Part shown: positions 42,245-51,003 of the stretch, one piece after another
How positions within the stretch are numbered: the first letter of the stretch is position 1
Layout of the letters: each line of letters begins with the position of its first letter
NCBI GenBank assembly: GCA_017643215.1
Contig: JAEPNV010000002.1
Coordinates: 368,413-432,412 of the forward strand
DNA: 64,000 nucleotides
Source of the DNA: Roseibium sp.
GTDB taxonomy: Bacteria > Pseudomonadota > Alphaproteobacteria > Rhizobiales > Stappiaceae
Direction of reading: 5' to 3'
Notes under the pieces: model-generated
Databases searched by the model: none
What the model saw: the letters and a program-made list of their open reading frames with translations, nothing else
What the model was told of the DNA's origin: nothing
Made by a program: the position numbers and the translations under genes

Positions 42245-43591
42245 ATGCCAATCAATATCACCATGCCCGCGCTCTCTCCGACCATGGAAGAGGGCAACCT
42301 GGCCAAGTGGATGGTCAAGGAAGGCGACACGGTCTCTGCCGGCGACGTCATAGCCGAAATCGAAACCGACAAGGCGACGATGGAAGTGGAAGCGGTCGAT
42401 GAGGGAACCGTCGGCAAGATCGTCATTCCCGAAGGCACGGAAGGCGTCAAGGTCAACGAACTGATCGCCGTGCTTCTGGAAGACGGTGAGGACGCCAGCG
42501 CGCTTGAATCGTCCGGAAACGGGACCGGCGCGGTGGCGGGCAATGCGCCTGACAAGGCACCTGCCGTCCCGGACAGTGCGCCGGTCATCGAAGTCGGCGC
42601 CAAGGCGGCCGGAGACCCAATGCCCGCGCCGAGCACAGCGGACGGTTCACGCATCTTTTCCTCGCCTTTGGCCCGGCGATTGGCCCAGCAAAACGGCCTG
42701 GATCTGGCCCAGCTGTCCGGGTCCGGTCCTCATGGCCGGATCATCAAACGCGACATTGAGGCGGCGATCGCCGCGGGAACCGGCAAGGCCGCGGCCGCAC
42801 CGGCCGCCGCGCCCGCTGCCGCGGCACCGGCCCCAGCACCCGCTGCCGGTCCGTCGGCGGAGCAGGTCCTGAAGCTGTTTGAGGACGGCTCCTACGAGCT
42901 TGAGCCGCATGACGGCATGCGCAAGACCATCGCCAAGCGGCTGACGGAATCCAAGCAGACCATTCCGCATTTTTATGTGTCGGTCGATTGCGAGCTCGAC
43001 GCGCTGCTGGCGCTTCGGGCCCAGCTCAACGGCGCGGCGCCGACCGACAAGGATGGTAAGCCGGCGTATAAACTGTCGGTCAACGACATGACCATCAAGG
43101 CGCTGGCGCTGGCCTTGCGCGACGTTCCCGATGCCAACGTCTCCTGGACCGATGACGCCATGGTCAAGCACAAGCACGCCGACGTTGGCGTTGCGGTCTC
43201 GATCCCCGGCGGCCTGATCACCCCGATCGTCCGCCAGGCCGAGATGAAGCCATTGTCGGTCATCTCCAACGAGATGAAGGACATGGGCCGGCGCGCCAAG
43301 GAGCGCAAGCTGAAGCCGGAGGAATACCAGGGCGGCACGACGGCGGTCTCCAACATGGGCATGATGGGCGTGAAAGACTTTTCCGCGGTCGTCAATCCGC
43401 CGCACGCGACGATCCTGGCGGTGGGCGCCGGCGAAAAGCGCCCCGTCGTCAAGGACGACGCGCTGGCTGTTGCCATGGTCATGACCGTGACGCTCTCCAC
43501 CGACCACCGCTGCGTGGACGGCGCGCTCGGCGCGGAGCTGCTGGCGGCCTTCAAGGGCTACATCGAAAACCCGATGTCGATGCTGGTCTGA
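42245..43591 (+). CDS. pdhC: Dihydrolipoamide acetyltransferase (E2) of pyruvate dehydrogenase
   Basis: 448 residues. The lipoyl domain (1-~80) has acceptor K43 and is nearly identical at the start to that of PdhB, evidence of duplication. A peripheral-subunit-binding domain follows (RIFSSPLARRLAQQNGLDLA). The catalytic domain ends with the conserved DHRCVDGA, with His421 and Asp425 as catalytic residues. It transfers the acetyl group to CoA and forms the core of the complex. It is followed by a stable hairpin at 43606. Confidence 0.96.
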   Translation: MPINITMPALSPTMEEGNLAKWMVKEGDTVSAGDVIAEIETDKATMEVEAVDEGTVGKIVIPEGTEGVKVNELIAVLLEDGEDASALESSGNGTGAVAGNAPDKAPAVPDSAPVIEVGAKAAGDPMPAPSTADGSRIFSSPLARRLAQQNGLDLAQLSGSGPHGRIIKRDIEAAIAAGTGKAAAAPAAAPAAAAPAPAPAAGPSAEQVLKLFEDGSYELEPHDGMRKTIAKRLTESKQTIPHFYVSVDCELDALLALRAQLNGAAPTDKDGKPAYKLSVNDMTIKALALALRDVPDANVSWTDDAMVKHKHADVGVAVSIPGGLITPIVRQAEMKPLSVISNEMKDMGRRAKERKLKPEEYQGGTTAVSNMGMMGVKDFSAVVNPPHATILAVGAGEKRPVVKDDALAVAMVMTVTLSTDHRCVDGALGAELLAAFKGYIENPMSMLV

Positions 43592-43605
43592 TCGGTTCCG
43601 ATCGG

Positions 43606-43636
43606 CGGCGCGGCTCCCGGACATGGGGCCGCGCCG
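43606..43636 (+). promoter_or_regulatory. Stable hairpin between pdhC and lpdA
   Basis: 9-bp perfect stem CGGCGCGGC (43606-43614) / GCCGCGCCG (43628-43636) with a 13-base loop, but only a broken T-tract after it. It probably adjusts lpdA expression relative to pdhABC by partial termination or mRNA protection. Confidence 0.45.
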
Positions 43637-43669
43637 GTGTCTTATCTTCTTGAGTGCAGGAATTGGATT

Positions 43670-45118
43670 ATGGCCGATACAGCCTACGACGTGATCATCA
43701 TCGGCTCGGGACCGGGCGGGTATGTGACGGCGATCCGCGCCGCGCAGCTTGGGCTGAAGACCGCCATTGTCGAGCGGGAACACCTGGGCGGCATTTGCCT
43801 CAACTGGGGCTGCATCCCGACCAAGGCGCTGCTTAGGTCCGCCGAGATTCTCGATCACGCCAATCACGCCAAAAGCTTCGGTCTGAAGCTGGACGGCACG
43901 ATGACCGCCGATGTGAAGGACGTCGTTGCCCGCTCGCGCGGCGTCTCCGGACGCCTGAATGGCGGCGTCGGTTTCCTCATGAAAAAGAACAAGATCGACG
44001 TGATCTGGGGCGAGGCGAAGCTGACCAAGCCCGGCGAGATCGTCGTCGGCAAGCCGTCTAAGCCCGCCGTGGAGCCGCAGCATCCCGCGCCCAAGGGCAC
44101 GAAAGGCGAGGGCACCTACACGGCCAAACACATCATCGTCGCGACCGGCGCCCGTCCGCGCGCGCTGCCCGGTATCGAGCCGGACGGCAAGCTGATCTGG
44201 ACCTATTTCGAGGCGATGAAACCCGACACAATGCCGAAAACCATGGTGGTCATGGGATCGGGCGCCATCGGCATTGAGTTCGCGTCCTTCTACCGCTCCA
44301 TGGGCGTTGACGTCACGGTGGTCGAACTCATGGCCAATGTGATGCCGGTCGAGGACGATGAAATCTCCAAGTTCGCGCGCAAGGCGCTGGAAAAACGCGG
44401 TCTGAAAATCATCACCGAAGCCAAGGTCACGAAGGTCGACAAGGCGGCCAATTCGATCACCGCCCATGTCGAGACCAAGGACGGCAAGGTTTCCCAGATC
44501 ACGACCGATCATCTGATCTCGGCCGTCGGTGTCCAGGGCAATATCGAAAATCTCGGCCTTGAAGCCCTCGGCGTGAAAACGGACCGCGGCTGCATCGTCA
44601 TCGACGGATATGGCAAGACCAGCGTTCCGGGCATTTACGCAATCGGCGATGTCGCCGGTCCGCCGATGCTGGCGCACAAGGCCGAACATGAAGGCGTGAT
44701 CTGCATTGAAAAGATCGCCGGCGTGCCGGGCGTCCACCCGATGGATCACGGCAAGATCCCGGGCTGCACCTACTGCAACCCGCAGGTCGCCTCCGTCGGC
44801 CTGACGGAAGCCAAGGCGAAAGAGCAGGGCCGCGATATCCGCGTCGGCCGCTACTCCTTCAATGCCAACGGCAAGGCCATCGCCCTTGGCGAAGACAACG
44901 GCATGATCAAGGTCATCTTCGACAAGACCACCGGCGAACTGCTCGGCGCGCACATGTGCGGGGCGGAGGTGACGGAACTGATCCAGGGCTTTGTGGTCGC
45001 CATGAACCTGGAGACGACCGAAGAAGATCTGATGCACACGATCTTCCCGCATCCGACCTTGTCTGAGATGATGAAGGAATCGGTGCTGGACGCCTATGGA
45101 AGGGTTTTAAACGCGTAG
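43670..45118 (+). CDS. lpdA: Dihydrolipoamide dehydrogenase (E3)
   Basis: 482 residues from ATG 43670 (an earlier frame start at 43637 has no ribosome site). FAD motif IIGSGPGGYVTAIRAAQLGL, then the redox-active pair C43-x4-C48 in GGICLNWGCIPTKALL. The NAD motif VVMGSGAIGIEFASFYRSMG and the C-terminal HPTLSEMMKESVLDAYGR follow. It reoxidises the lipoyl groups of E2 and makes NADH. It carries the Lys/Pro-rich insertion (KPSKPAVEPQHPAPKGTKGE) usual in alphaproteobacterial E3 encoded with the pdh genes. Confidence 0.96.
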   Translation: MADTAYDVIIIGSGPGGYVTAIRAAQLGLKTAIVEREHLGGICLNWGCIPTKALLRSAEILDHANHAKSFGLKLDGTMTADVKDVVARSRGVSGRLNGGVGFLMKKNKIDVIWGEAKLTKPGEIVVGKPSKPAVEPQHPAPKGTKGEGTYTAKHIIVATGARPRALPGIEPDGKLIWTYFEAMKPDTMPKTMVVMGSGAIGIEFASFYRSMGVDVTVVELMANVMPVEDDEISKFARKALEKRGLKIITEAKVTKVDKAANSITAHVETKDGKVSQITTDHLISAVGVQGNIENLGLEALGVKTDRGCIVIDGYGKTSVPGIYAIGDVAGPPMLAHKAEHEGVICIEKIAGVPGVHPMDHGKIPGCTYCNPQVASVGLTEAKAKEQGRDIRVGRYSFNANGKAIALGEDNGMIKVIFDKTTGELLGAHMCGAEVTELIQGFVVAMNLETTEEDLMHTIFPHPTLSEMMKESVLDAYGRVLNA

Positions 45119-45123
45119 TTTTA

Positions 45124-45151
45124 GAGAACGGTCTCGGGCGCCGAGATTCTC
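45124..45151 (+). terminator. Possible end-of-operon hairpin after lpdA
   Basis: Inner stem TCTCGG (45132-45137) / CCGAGA (45141-45146) and outer stem GAGAA (45124-45128) / TTCTC (45147-45151) with a 3-base bulge. No T-run follows, so it is a weak call. Confidence 0.35.
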
Positions 45152-45211
45152 AAACCCGGATCGGCTTGTGATCACGCTGGTCCTTCGTCCGCCCCTGCAC
45201 GGAGACTGACC

Positions 45212-45460
45212 ATGGATATCAAGGCAATTCTCATCTGGTGCGTGATCGGTATTCTGGCCGGCTGGCTGGCCAGTTTCTTTGTCGGCGGCGGCGGATTGAT
45301 CCGCTATCTGCTGACGGGGCTGTTGGGCGCGTTTGTCGGTGGTTTCCTCTTCAAGATGGCCGGCATCAACATCAATCTCGGCAACTCCTACGTCAACGAG
45401 GTTGTGGTGGCTGCGGCCGGCGCGATCGTGGTTGTCCTGATCGCGCGCGTCCTGGCGTGA
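45212..45460 (+). CDS. GlsB/YeaQ/YmgE-type small membrane protein (first of a pair)
   Basis: 82 residues, three hydrophobic spans, MDIKAILIWCVIGILAGWLA then GGLIRYLLTGLLGAFVGGFL and ending VVAAAGAIVVVLIARVLA. The Gly-rich GLLGAFVGGFLFKMAGIN pattern marks the stress-response 'transglycosylase-associated' family. Function is not settled in the literature I know. A second member follows 36 bases downstream. Confidence 0.85.
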   Translation: MDIKAILIWCVIGILAGWLASFFVGGGGLIRYLLTGLLGAFVGGFLFKMAGININLGNSYVNEVVVAAAGAIVVVLIARVLA

Positions 45461-45496
45461 TGAACGATAGGTGAAACGCTTCGGAAAGGACCCGGT

Positions 45497-45736
45497 ATGG
45501 GCTTCATCCTCTGGATCATCATCGGCGTGATCGCCGGCGCCATCGCCCACCGGGTTCTCAACAGCCGCGGCGGGTTTTTGGGCAGTCTCGTGGTCGGGCT
45601 GGTCGGCGCGCTCGTTGGCGGCCAGTTGTCGCACATGTTCCGATTGAATGTCACCGGAGGCTTCATCGATCAGCTCATCGTGGCGACGCTTGGCGCGATC
45701 TTGTTCCTGTTTCTGTGGAAGAAGCTGTTCGGGTGA
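45497..45736 (+). CDS. GlsB/YeaQ/YmgE-type small membrane protein (second of a pair)
   Basis: 79 residues, MGFILWIIIGVIAGAIAHRV, then LVVGLVGALVGGQLSHMFRL and IVATLGAILFLFLWKKLFG. Same family as the previous gene but clearly diverged from it, so not a recent duplicate. Stop TGA overlaps the start of the thioesterase (TGATG at 45734-45738). Confidence 0.85.
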   Translation: MGFILWIIIGVIAGAIAHRVLNSRGGFLGSLVVGLVGALVGGQLSHMFRLNVTGGFIDQLIVATLGAILFLFLWKKLFG

Positions 45737-46200
45737 TGGGCACACCGGCGACGGACATTGGGGCTGAAGATCCCGCCCACTCCCTGGACGCGTTTCCGTC
45801 GCGGACCACGGACAAGCTGCGCTACGCCGACACGGACAGGCAAGGCCACGTCAACAACGCGGTTTTTGCAACGTTTCTGGAAACCGGCCGGGTCGAAATT
45901 CTTTATAACAAGGACGGCCCGCTGGCAGCACCCGGCTGCGCCTTTGTCATCGCCCGGTTGGAGCTCGATTTTCTTTCGGAAATCAACTGGCCGGGAGACG
46001 TTGAGACCGGAACACGGATCACGCGGATTGGGACAAGTTCAGTGACGCTGGATCAGGCGGTCTTTCAAGATGGCCGGATTGCCGCGCGCGCAAAAACGGT
46101 CATTGTCCAGATGGACGAAACCACCCGCAAATCGAGCCCGCTTACTTCAAAGACGCAAGAATGCCTTTCGCAATTTGTGCGCCCTACGAATGACGCATAG
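45736..46200 (+). CDS. Hotdog-fold acyl-CoA thioesterase (4HBT family)
   Basis: 154 residues from ATG 45736, overlapping the previous stop. It carries RYADTDRQGHVNNAVFATFL, the 4HBT active-site region with the D-x2-GHVNN motif, followed by FLETGRVEILYNKDGPLA and VIARLELDFLSEINWPGDVE. It hydrolyses a thioester; the substrate cannot be told. A frame extending to 45715 reads into the stop region of the previous gene. Position just before lipA may be incidental. Confidence 0.83.
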   Translation: MGTPATDIGAEDPAHSLDAFPSRTTDKLRYADTDRQGHVNNAVFATFLETGRVEILYNKDGPLAAPGCAFVIARLELDFLSEINWPGDVETGTRITRIGTSSVTLDQAVFQDGRIAARAKTVIVQMDETTRKSSPLTSKTQECLSQFVRPTNDA

Positions 46201-46254
46201 CAGCCAAACCAGAGAAAACTTGATTTTTCGGTCGAGGAACGACACTTAGACGCC

Positions 46255-47241
46255 ATGGTTACGATCGTTGACACGCTTGAAAGGACCGGGGACCGGCGCA
46301 AGGACGCGCAGGACCTCAGGCCCCGTCACCCCGAAAAGGCGCACCGGCCGGACAATCCGGTTCAGCGCAAGCCGAAATGGATCCGCGTCAAGGCGCCGAC
46401 CTCGCCGGTTTACAGGGAAACGCACGAGGTCGTGCGGCAGAACAATCTCGTAACCGTATGCGAGGAAGCGGGCTGCCCCAACATTGGTGAATGCTGGTCG
46501 AAGAAACACGCCAGCTTCATGATCCTGGGCGACACCTGCACCAGAGCCTGCGCCTTTTGCAATGTGCGCACCGGCATGCCGGGACCGGTCGACCAGGACG
46601 AACCCGCCGGTGTCGCGGAAGCCGTGGCGACGATGGGCCTGGAACATGTCGTCGTGACGTCCGTCGACCGGGATGACCTCGATGATGGCGGTGCGACGCA
46701 TTTTTCAAACGTGATCGCTGCGATCCGCAGCCGCTCGCCCAAGACGACGGTCGAGGTTCTGACGCCCGACTTCCTGCGCAAGGACGGGGCTTTGGAAATC
46801 GTCGTTGACGCGAAGCCGGACGTCTTCAATCACAACCTGGAAACGGTGCCGTCGAAATACCTGACCGTCCGGCCCGGCGCGCGCTATTTCCATTCCATCC
46901 GGCTGTTGCAGAAGGTCAAGGAACTGGATCCGTCGATGTTCACCAAGTCCGGGATCATGGTTGGGCTCGGCGAAGAACGCAACGAAGTGCTTCAGCTCAT
47001 GGACGATCTGCGGTCGGCCGATGTCGACTTCCTGACGATCGGCCAATATCTGCAGCCGTCGAAGAAACACCATCCGGTGATGTCGTTCGTCTCGCCGGAA
47101 GAGTTCAAGGCCTATGAGCGGATCGCCTATGCCAAAGGGTTCTTGAAGGTCTCCGCCAGCCCGTTGACGCGATCTTCACACCATGCGGGTGAGGATTTCG
47201 CGGACCTGAAGGCCGCCCGCGCGGCCAAACTCGGCCACTGA
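46255..47241 (+). CDS. lipA: Lipoyl synthase
   Basis: 328 residues with both iron-sulfur clusters' cysteines: N-terminal [13 protein letters not shown] and radical-SAM C-x3-C-x2-C in [33 protein letters not shown] and [15 protein letters not shown] follow. It inserts two sulfurs into octanoyl groups on lipoyl domains, so it matures PdhB and PdhC encoded upstream. Full length. It is read in the same direction as the pdh operon. Confidence 0.97.
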   Translation: MVTIVDTLERTGDRRKDAQDLRPRHPEKAHRPDNPVQRKPKWIRVKAPTSPVYRETHEVVRQNNLVTVCEEAGCPNIGECWSKKHASFMILGDTCTRACAFCNVRTGMPGPVDQDEPAGVAEAVATMGLEHVVVTSVDRDDLDDGGATHFSNVIAAIRSRSPKTTVEVLTPDFLRKDGALEIVVDAKPDVFNHNLETVPSKYLTVRPGARYFHSIRLLQKVKELDPSMFTKSGIMVGLGEERNEVLQLMDDLRSADVDFLTIGQYLQPSKKHHPVMSFVSPEEFKAYERIAYAKGFLKVSASPLTRSSHHAGEDFADLKAARAAKLGH

Positions 47242-47272
47242 TCCCCCGTCACGGACAACACTCAAATCCTCA

Positions 47273-47725
47273 ATGCCCAGTTTTACTTCCACCCACAAGG
47301 TTCGTCACAGCGCCAGCGACATGTTCAATCTTGTCGCAGATGTCGAGCAGTATCCGCAATTCGTGCCGCTTTGCCAGGCGTTGCATGTGCGCGGGCGCAA
47401 GGATCTGGGCGCCGGGCGGGAACTGCTCATTGCCGACATGACAGTGGCCTACAAGGTCTTCAAGGAGACCTTCACAAGCCGGGTGGAGCTTCGGCCGGAG
47501 GAAATGGCGATCTTGGTGGAGTATCTGGATGGTCCGTTCCGGCATATGGAAAACAAATGGACGTTCACCGAACGGGGCGCGGCCGTTTGTGATGTCGGTT
47601 TTTTCATCGCCTATGAATTCAAGAGCCGCACGCTCGGTTCCTTGATGGGGACCATGTTCGACCGCGCCTTCCGCAAGTTCTCGAGCGCCTTCGAAGCGCG
47701 CGCCGATCAGGTGTACGGCACCTGA
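47273..47725 (+). CDS. RatA/Coq10-type START-domain protein
   Basis: 150 residues, MPSFTSTHKVRHSASDMFNL, then VADVEQYPQFVPLCQALHVR and VEYLDGPFRHMENKWTFTER: the polyketide-cyclase/START fold of the Coq10/RatA family. Family members help ubiquinone function (Coq10) or block 70S ribosome assembly (RatA in E. coli). In Hyphomicrobiales this gene usually sits next to lipA, as here, and the ubiquinone role is the likelier one. Convergent with the following paralogue cluster. Confidence 0.88.
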   Translation: MPSFTSTHKVRHSASDMFNLVADVEQYPQFVPLCQALHVRGRKDLGAGRELLIADMTVAYKVFKETFTSRVELRPEEMAILVEYLDGPFRHMENKWTFTERGAAVCDVGFFIAYEFKSRTLGSLMGTMFDRAFRKFSSAFEARADQVYGT

Positions 47726-47737
47726 TTCTTATACCGG

Positions 47738-48172
47738 CTATTGAACGGGCTGAAACGCTTTTCGGATGCTTCTTATCCGCGACGCGCGGTTCATTTCGCC
47801 GGTCGATCCGCTGCGCAGCTGTTCGATCTCGTCGTTTGAAAGACCGAGGCTTTCCAGCGTGACCTGCCTGTCCGCGTCCGGGCAGTAAATTCCCCGGTCA
47901 TCAAGGGCTTGGGCTTCGATGAAGAGGTCATGCCCGGCGGCGGCCTCCCGTTCGGCCCACAGCACGGTCGCGTCACGGACCCAAAAACGCCGTTCGCAGT
48001 AGACGACTTCCCGATAGCCTGGCTTCGGTTGTACCAGAATTTCATGAAATCCGCTGAATTCACCAGTTCCGGTCATGGACAGGAGGTAGAAGTCGTGTTC
48101 ATCCGCGCCGGCAAGCGTGTCCGTGCCAGTCCAGGCCAGAATAAAGAGACTGACGTTCAAACACCATCGCAT
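47738..48172 (-). CDS. Small exported protein, family of three paralogues (member A)
   Basis: 144 residues, with a signal peptide (MRWCLNVSLFILAWTGTDTL, cleavage near AGA). Mature part: DFYLLSMTGTGEFSGFHEIL, then REVVYCERRFWVRDATVLWA and CPDADRQVTLESLGLS. It is the most divergent of the three: the segment before the second Cys is different and the C-terminus (SIRKAFQPVQ) is shorter. Two Cys in the mature protein (in VYC and IYC) may form a disulfide. No family name is known to me. The stop lies 12 bases from that of the convergent RatA/Coq10 gene. Confidence 0.7.
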   Translation of the reverse strand: MRWCLNVSLFILAWTGTDTLAGADEHDFYLLSMTGTGEFSGFHEILVQPKPGYREVVYCERRFWVRDATVLWAEREAAAGHDLFIEAQALDDRGIYCPDADRQVTLESLGLSNDEIEQLRSGSTGEMNRASRIRSIRKAFQPVQ

Positions 48173-48225
48173 CGGGACATGGCGGAGCCGTGCGGGGCCG
48201 CTCCCTTATTGGCGTTGTTCCGGCT

Positions 48226-48699
48226 TCAGCGTCCGTGAAAGGTCTTGTTGAAAACGTCACCGGTGGACTTGTGAAACGACTTCTTGATAGCGGAGAACCG
48301 GTTCATGCGCTCGATCACGATACCATCGTTGATCACCACAAGATGTGGTTCGACCGAATAACCAAGATCTTCCAAGGTGACTTGATCGCTTGGCCGGTTG
48401 CACAAGGGTCGCCATCCGCGACCGCGGTTGAATTCAACCCGCACTTCGCGTTTCTTTTCCTGTTCCAGCTGGGTCCAGGCCACGGTCTTGGTTCGAACCC
48501 AATAGGGCCGCCCGCAATAGAAGACCTCGTGAAGACCGTCCTGCTGTTCCCTGAAAATCTTATGGCTTCCAAGGAATCCGCCGTCAGCCCCACGCGAGAT
48601 GACGAAGAAGTCACCCTTGTTATGTGCCTTATCAGCGGCAATGGCCAGCGAACACGACATCAACAGGAATGTCATTGTGGCGAAAACTCGTCCCAACAT
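48226..48699 (-). CDS. Small exported protein, family of three paralogues (member B)
   Basis: 157 residues from ATG 48699 (MLGRVFATMTFLLMSCSLAI, signal peptide, cleavage near AIAA). Mature part: GDFFVISRGADGGFLGSHKI, then VFYCGRPYWVRTKTVAWTQL, VEFNRGRGWRPLC and DQVTLEDLGYSVEP, ending AIKKSFHKSTGDVFNKTFHG. A start further upstream (48780) adds a segment that looks unlike a signal. The residues shared with A and C are the YC.R.(Y/F)WVR..TV.W core, QV(T/S)L..LG and a second Cys. Function unknown. Confidence 0.72.
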   Translation of the reverse strand: MLGRVFATMTFLLMSCSLAIAADKAHNKGDFFVISRGADGGFLGSHKIFREQQDGLHEVFYCGRPYWVRTKTVAWTQLEQEKKREVRVEFNRGRGWRPLCNRPSDQVTLEDLGYSVEPHLVVINDGIVIERMNRFSAIKKSFHKSTGDVFNKTFHGR

Positions 48700-48886
48700 G
48701 TCACAACCCGATCCAGGTTTCTCGGATGAGCCAGGTGCATTGCATGGCGCGAACACACTCACTCGACCCAAACCATACAATAGGGATCTGTGAGAATTGC
48801 TGAGGCGCGAATGCGGATTTTAAGAAAATTTGAATGAATTCGGGGCGCCTTCAGGAGCGCTGTTCTGTCCGGCGCGCGTAAATCAA

Positions 48887-49354
48887 TCAGCGGCTGTGAT
48901 AGGTTTGGTCGATTACCGCCGCGCCCGCGTCTTGAAAGGACTTTTTGAAGGCGTCGAAGAAACTTTGCGGTTCTTGGTGGTCGTCCAGCGAATGCATGAC
49001 CTGCTGGGGCTCAAGCGCAATTCCAAGGTCCTTCAAGGACACTTGACGCTCCGGATCCTCGCAGATCGGCCGCCATCCGCTGCCGCGATTGTATTCAACG
49101 CGCACGATACGGCCGTCATCGACCTGAAGCTGGGTCCACGCCACGGTTCTGGCCCGGACCCAATACGCGCGCGCGCAATACACCACCTTGCGCATGTCGG
49201 CTGATGGGCGTTGAAAAATACGATGGCTTCCGTGGAAATCGTTCCGGTCGCTGCGCGAAACCATGTAAAAATCACCGGAAACAGGGGTACCGTCGCCCAT
49301 GGCGGCGGTTGCGGCACAAACAATGGCGATGCCGGCTGCGCATAAGGCTTTCAT
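48887..49354 (-). CDS. Small exported protein, family of three paralogues (member C)
   Basis: 155 residues from ATG 49354 (MKALCAAGIAIVCAATAAMG, signal peptide). Mature part: GDFYMVSRSDRNDFHGSHRI, then VVYCARAYWVRARTVAWTQL, VEYNRGSGWRPIC, RQVSLKDLGIALEP and FDAFKKSFQDAGAAVIDQTY. It is closest to member B across its whole length (GSH.IF..., TVAWTQL, NRG.GWRP.C, KKSF). No family recognised. It lies upstream of B on the same strand, 187 bases away. Confidence 0.72.
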   Translation of the reverse strand: MKALCAAGIAIVCAATAAMGDGTPVSGDFYMVSRSDRNDFHGSHRIFQRPSADMRKVVYCARAYWVRARTVAWTQLQVDDGRIVRVEYNRGSGWRPICEDPERQVSLKDLGIALEPQQVMHSLDDHQEPQSFFDAFKKSFQDAGAAVIDQTYHSR

Positions 49355-49449
49355 CGAACAACCCTCGCATTTCACCCAATGCACAATCGGTGAAACTGCT
49401 TTCCATACTCCTAATTTTTGACAATTATTTTATGCTGGCGGCGTGTCAC

Positions 49450-49986
49450 TCAGCCTTGTTTTGCCGGCTGGAGCGCCGCCGACAAGAACTCGATCGCGGT
49501 CCGGACACTCTCCAGACGGATTGATGCGCGTCCGTGATCGGCAAAAACGCGATGGTGGTGGCGAACGGGCTGCCCAGCAACCGCCAAGCCGAAATGGACC
49601 GTGCCGACCGGCTTCTCAGGGCTGCCGCCGCCCGGACCGGCGATGCCGGTTACCGATACGGCGGCGGCCGCGCGTGATCTGGCAAGCGCGCCTTCGGCCA
49701 TTGCCTTGGCAACCGGCGCGCTGACCGCGCCATGGGATTTTATGAGGTCCACCGGCACGCCAAGGAGATCCGCCTTGGCTTCGTTCGAATAGGTAACAAA
49801 GCCGCGATCAACCACGGCCGATGAGCCCGGCACCTCCGTCAAGAGCGCGGCAACGAGCCCGCCGGTGCACGATTCGGCGGTTGCAACCATCCAGCCCTTG
49901 TCGGCAAATGCCCGGACAATGGGCTGTGCGATCGGGATCAAGTCGGCGAAGGCGTGAACACCGGTGTCTTGATCGGCGCCGGTCAT
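49450..49986 (-). CDS. CinA C-terminal domain / nicotinamide-nucleotide amidohydrolase
   Basis: 178 residues from ATG 49986 ([20 protein letters not shown]). Motifs: [20 protein letters not shown] and [20 protein letters not shown], the signature of the PncC/CinA C-terminal domain. It deamidates NMN to nicotinic acid mononucleotide in NAD recycling. It lacks the N-terminal MoeA-like (COG1058) domain of full CinA. It overlaps the ispF stop by 4 bases and is translated after it. Confidence 0.9.
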   Translation of the reverse strand: MTGADQDTGVHAFADLIPIAQPIVRAFADKGWMVATAESCTGGLVAALLTEVPGSSAVVDRGFVTYSNEAKADLLGVPVDLIKSHGAVSAPVAKAMAEGALARSRAAAAVSVTGIAGPGGGSPEKPVGTVHFGLAVAGQPVRHHHRVFADHGRASIRLESVRTAIEFLSAALQPAKQG

Positions 49987-50543
49987 TGGTTCTTTTCCTC
50001 CTCCGCATCGAAAGGCAGGCGCAACGTTGCCGTTGCAAGTGACGCAATGCCTTCCTTTCGTCCCGTAAACCCAAGCCGCTCCGAGGTCGTGGCCTTGACC
50101 GACACCCGGCCGGTCGGCAGTTGGCAGATATCCGCGATGGCCTGCCGCATCCGGTCCCTGTGCGGACCTATTTTCGGTGCTTCGCAAACAACCGTCACGT
50201 CGATATGCGCCACGCGCCCGCCGCGTTGGGCGACTTTTAAAATCGCGTGCTGGAGAAACTGATCCGAAGCAGCGCCCTGCCAGGCAGGGTCGGTCGGGGG
50301 AAAATGTGATCCGATATCCCCGTCTGCGAGCGCGCCAAGGATCGCGTCCGTGATGGCGTGCAACACGACATCTGCATCCGAATGCCCCTTCAAGGACCGC
50401 TCGTGAGGGATGGAAACACCGCCAAGAACAACCGTATCCCCCGGCCCAAAGGCATGCACGTCATAGCCGTTTCCGACCCGGACATCCGGCAGTTCTGCGA
50501 GTGGAGCGGGGGCGGGGGCGGCCGGATTATCGGTCATGTTCAC
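49983..50543 (-). CDS. ispF: 2-C-methyl-D-erythritol 2,4-cyclodiphosphate synthase, stand-alone
   Basis: 186 residues. IspF motifs: [13 protein letters not shown] with metal-binding Asp and His, then [32 protein letters not shown] and [19 protein letters not shown]. It makes the cyclodiphosphate in the MEP isoprenoid pathway. Many Hyphomicrobiales have an IspD-IspF fusion at this locus, and the N-terminus here ([20 protein letters not shown]) looks like that fusion's linker. No IspD part precedes it: a stop TAA lies directly upstream of the GTG start. Confidence 0.93.
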   Translation of the reverse strand: MNMTDNPAAPAPAPLAELPDVRVGNGYDVHAFGPGDTVVLGGVSIPHERSLKGHSDADVVLHAITDAILGALADGDIGSHFPPTDPAWQGAASDQFLQHAILKVAQRGGRVAHIDVTVVCEAPKIGPHRDRMRQAIADICQLPTGRVSVKATTSERLGFTGRKEGIASLATATLRLPFDAEEEKNQ

Positions 50544-51003
50544 AACTTAGCGCACGCGGGCGGGATCGGCCGCGAAAACAGGCATGAATTTTTTCACATC
50601 CCCCTTCAAAAGGGCAAGGGACCGGCGGCAAGTCCCACGACGCTATATCCCGAACCGGAGCACAAAGTCACTGGCTGTTCTTTAAAATGGCGGCTAGAAG
50701 GCAGGTGAATGCGCGCGAGCGGGGGGCCGCTCGCCCAAAAAACCCTTTTTCATTGGTGAGGAATCGAACGGCGGCGCGCCGGTTCACCTCCTGGGTCCAG
50801 TGGTCACCACGGTTTGAGGCTCGGGCGAATAGGCCGTGGCCGTGCTTGTCATTGAGATCACCCGGATAAACAGGCGGCCGCACGTCAATTGCGGCAAAAA
50901 TAGACCTTCGTTTTCAACGGCCTTGGCGGAAGCAAAACAATTTGGCTCTTGCTGATGGCTGGCATCTGTCTATTATATAGGCAAAATTGAGTGTGCACAG
51001 CTT
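50544..51003. other. Non-coding region between ispF and dusB
   Basis: 460 bases between divergent genes. I find no credible ORF (the short ORFs at 50668-50883 and 50687-50869 have no motif and would be on opposite strands over the same DNA). There is a GC-rich stem near 50717 with A- and T-rich stretches around 50739-50752. The DNA between 50960 and 50985 (ATCTGTCTATTATATAGG) is AT-rich and suits a dusB promoter. I could not find remains of IspD. Confidence 0.5.

Noticed and set aside
42647..45052. Minus-strand 801-codon ORF opposite pdhC and lpdA
   Set aside because: Antisense of two certain genes; no domain.
50668..50883. Small ORFs on both strands between ispF and dusB
   Set aside because: Opposite-strand ORFs cover the same DNA and neither has a ribosome site, motif or coding look. 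I also looked for an IspD remnant and found none.
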